Assembly: GCF_030818575.1 (NCBI RefSeq)
Contig: NZ_JAUTAL010000001.1
Location: 2,356,001 to 2,420,000, forward strand
DNA length: 64,000 nt
Reading direction: 5' to 3'
Origin: Chryseobacterium camelliae
GTDB lineage: Bacteria > Bacteroidota > Bacteroidia > Flavobacteriales > Weeksellaceae
Each line of letters begins with the position of its first letter. Position 1 is the first letter of the stretch. The notes under the pieces are model-generated. The model worked only from the letters and a program-made list of their open reading frames with translations, was not told the origin of the DNA and did not search any database. The position numbers and the translations under genes are program-made. This document shows, in pieces, positions 63,542 through 64,000 of this stretch.

Positions 63542-64000
63542 CTAGGAATCTTCAAACTCATTATTTTTCAGCAGTTCGGCGAGGACTTTCTTTGCACGCA
63601 TGACCCTTACTTTGGTATTGGCAACTGAAATCCCCAGTTCATCAGCAATTTCTTTAATGCTTTTTTCCTCAAAAAAACGGAGCCTGATAATGTCCTGGTA
63701 ATTCGCATCCAGAGATTCAATGGTCTTGATTATTTTTTTCTGCTCTTCATCTGAGATCATCAGCTCCTCGGGGGATTTGGCATACTGATTCCTGACTTCT
63801 TCAAGATTCTCTGTCGGACCCTGATTGTCGCGGCTCTTTTTCCGCCAGAAATCAATGACGGTATTCTGGGCAATGGTAAGTATCCAGGTCTTGAACTGGA
63901 AATGAGGATCAAACATATCCAGCTTGGAAAGGACTTTAGAAAAAACATTCACCGTAATTTCATCTGCATCGTTTTCATCCTTCACCTTTTTCATGACAAA
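63542..64000 (-). CDS. ECF-type RNA polymerase sigma factor (5' end outside window)
   Basis: At least 152 residues; the frame stays open to the edge (FV precedes the MKK at 63994), and in the family the N-terminus extends further. Region 2 is DEITVNVFSKVLSKLDMFDP and FKTWILTIAQNTVIDFWRKK; region 4 is LDANYQDIIRLRFFEEKSIK and IADELGISVANTKVRVMRAK. This is a sigma-70 family ECF factor. Confidence 0.9.
   Translation of the reverse strand, partial: FVMKKVKDENDADEITVNVFSKVLSKLDMFDPHFQFKTWILTIAQNTVIDFWRKKSRDNQGPTENLEEVRNQYAKSPEELMISDEEQKKIIKTIESLDANYQDIIRLRFFEEKSIKEIADELGISVANTKVRVMRAKKVLAELLKNNEFEDS

Overview
The window looks like chromosome from a Bacteroidota bacterium of the Flavobacteriia, most likely Chryseobacterium or a close relative (Weeksellaceae). 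The clues are gene families typical of that group (TssD, T9SS-type C-terminal domain, DUF1343, DUF3575, mevalonate-type HMG-CoA synthase, MNIO/DUF692 cluster), Bacteroidota-type promoters (TAnnTTTG, sometimes with TTG about 20 bp upstream), almost no Shine-Dalgarno sequences and an AT-rich base composition. Genus assignment is inference; no rRNA gene is present.

Layout. 1-7.5 kb: a partial TonB receptor, a divergent XRE/SymE-like pair with two matched palindromes, an MFS pump, glnS, a sigma-54-type promoter in front of a 25-residue ORF, then menC-fbp. 7.8-11 kb: lysC and a fused aminolipid acyltransferase. 11-17.5 kb: accessory region built on tRNA-Phe. It holds two full tRNA-Phe copies, an att-like 53-bp direct repeat of the first tRNA's 3' end plus terminator, a MNIO (DUF692) RiPP cluster with a KCG-repeat precursor, an IS3-family transposase relic, an orphan TssD, and a decaying ArsR/AHSA1/DoxX/YdeI operon. 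17.6-34.4 kb: mostly metabolic and housekeeping genes (isochorismatase-like and alpha/beta hydrolases, thioredoxin-like protein, NamZ-type DUF1343, LolC/E-type permease, cysteine synthase family enzyme, CbpA/CbpM, dicarboxylate symporter, alcohol and aldehyde dehydrogenases with DUF779 and an AraC regulator).

34.4-48.1 kb: a second accessory block. It has an S9 peptidase ending in a 27-bp perfect hairpin, an IS3-family element abutting a truncated IS481-like transposase, and a co-directional set encoding a tail-fibre-like protein, a T9SS-CTD protein, a 2356-residue SpvB/RHS protein with an unrecognised C-terminal tip, and a small membrane protein that could be its immunity factor. 48.3-64 kb: HMG-CoA synthase, M1 aminopeptidase operon, class II cyclic-nucleotide phosphodiesterase, thyA, SDR, a GreA/B-like protein, a GH13 amylase-like lipoprotein, an MFS/AraC divergent pair, lipA and a sigma factor cut by the window edge.

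The best candidates for undescribed biology are the sigma-54-driven micro-ORF, the tRNA-Phe-bounded metallo-RiPP cluster, the XRE/SymE-like module, and the RHS tip with its downstream membrane protein. All functional calls come from reading motifs by eye; no database search was run.
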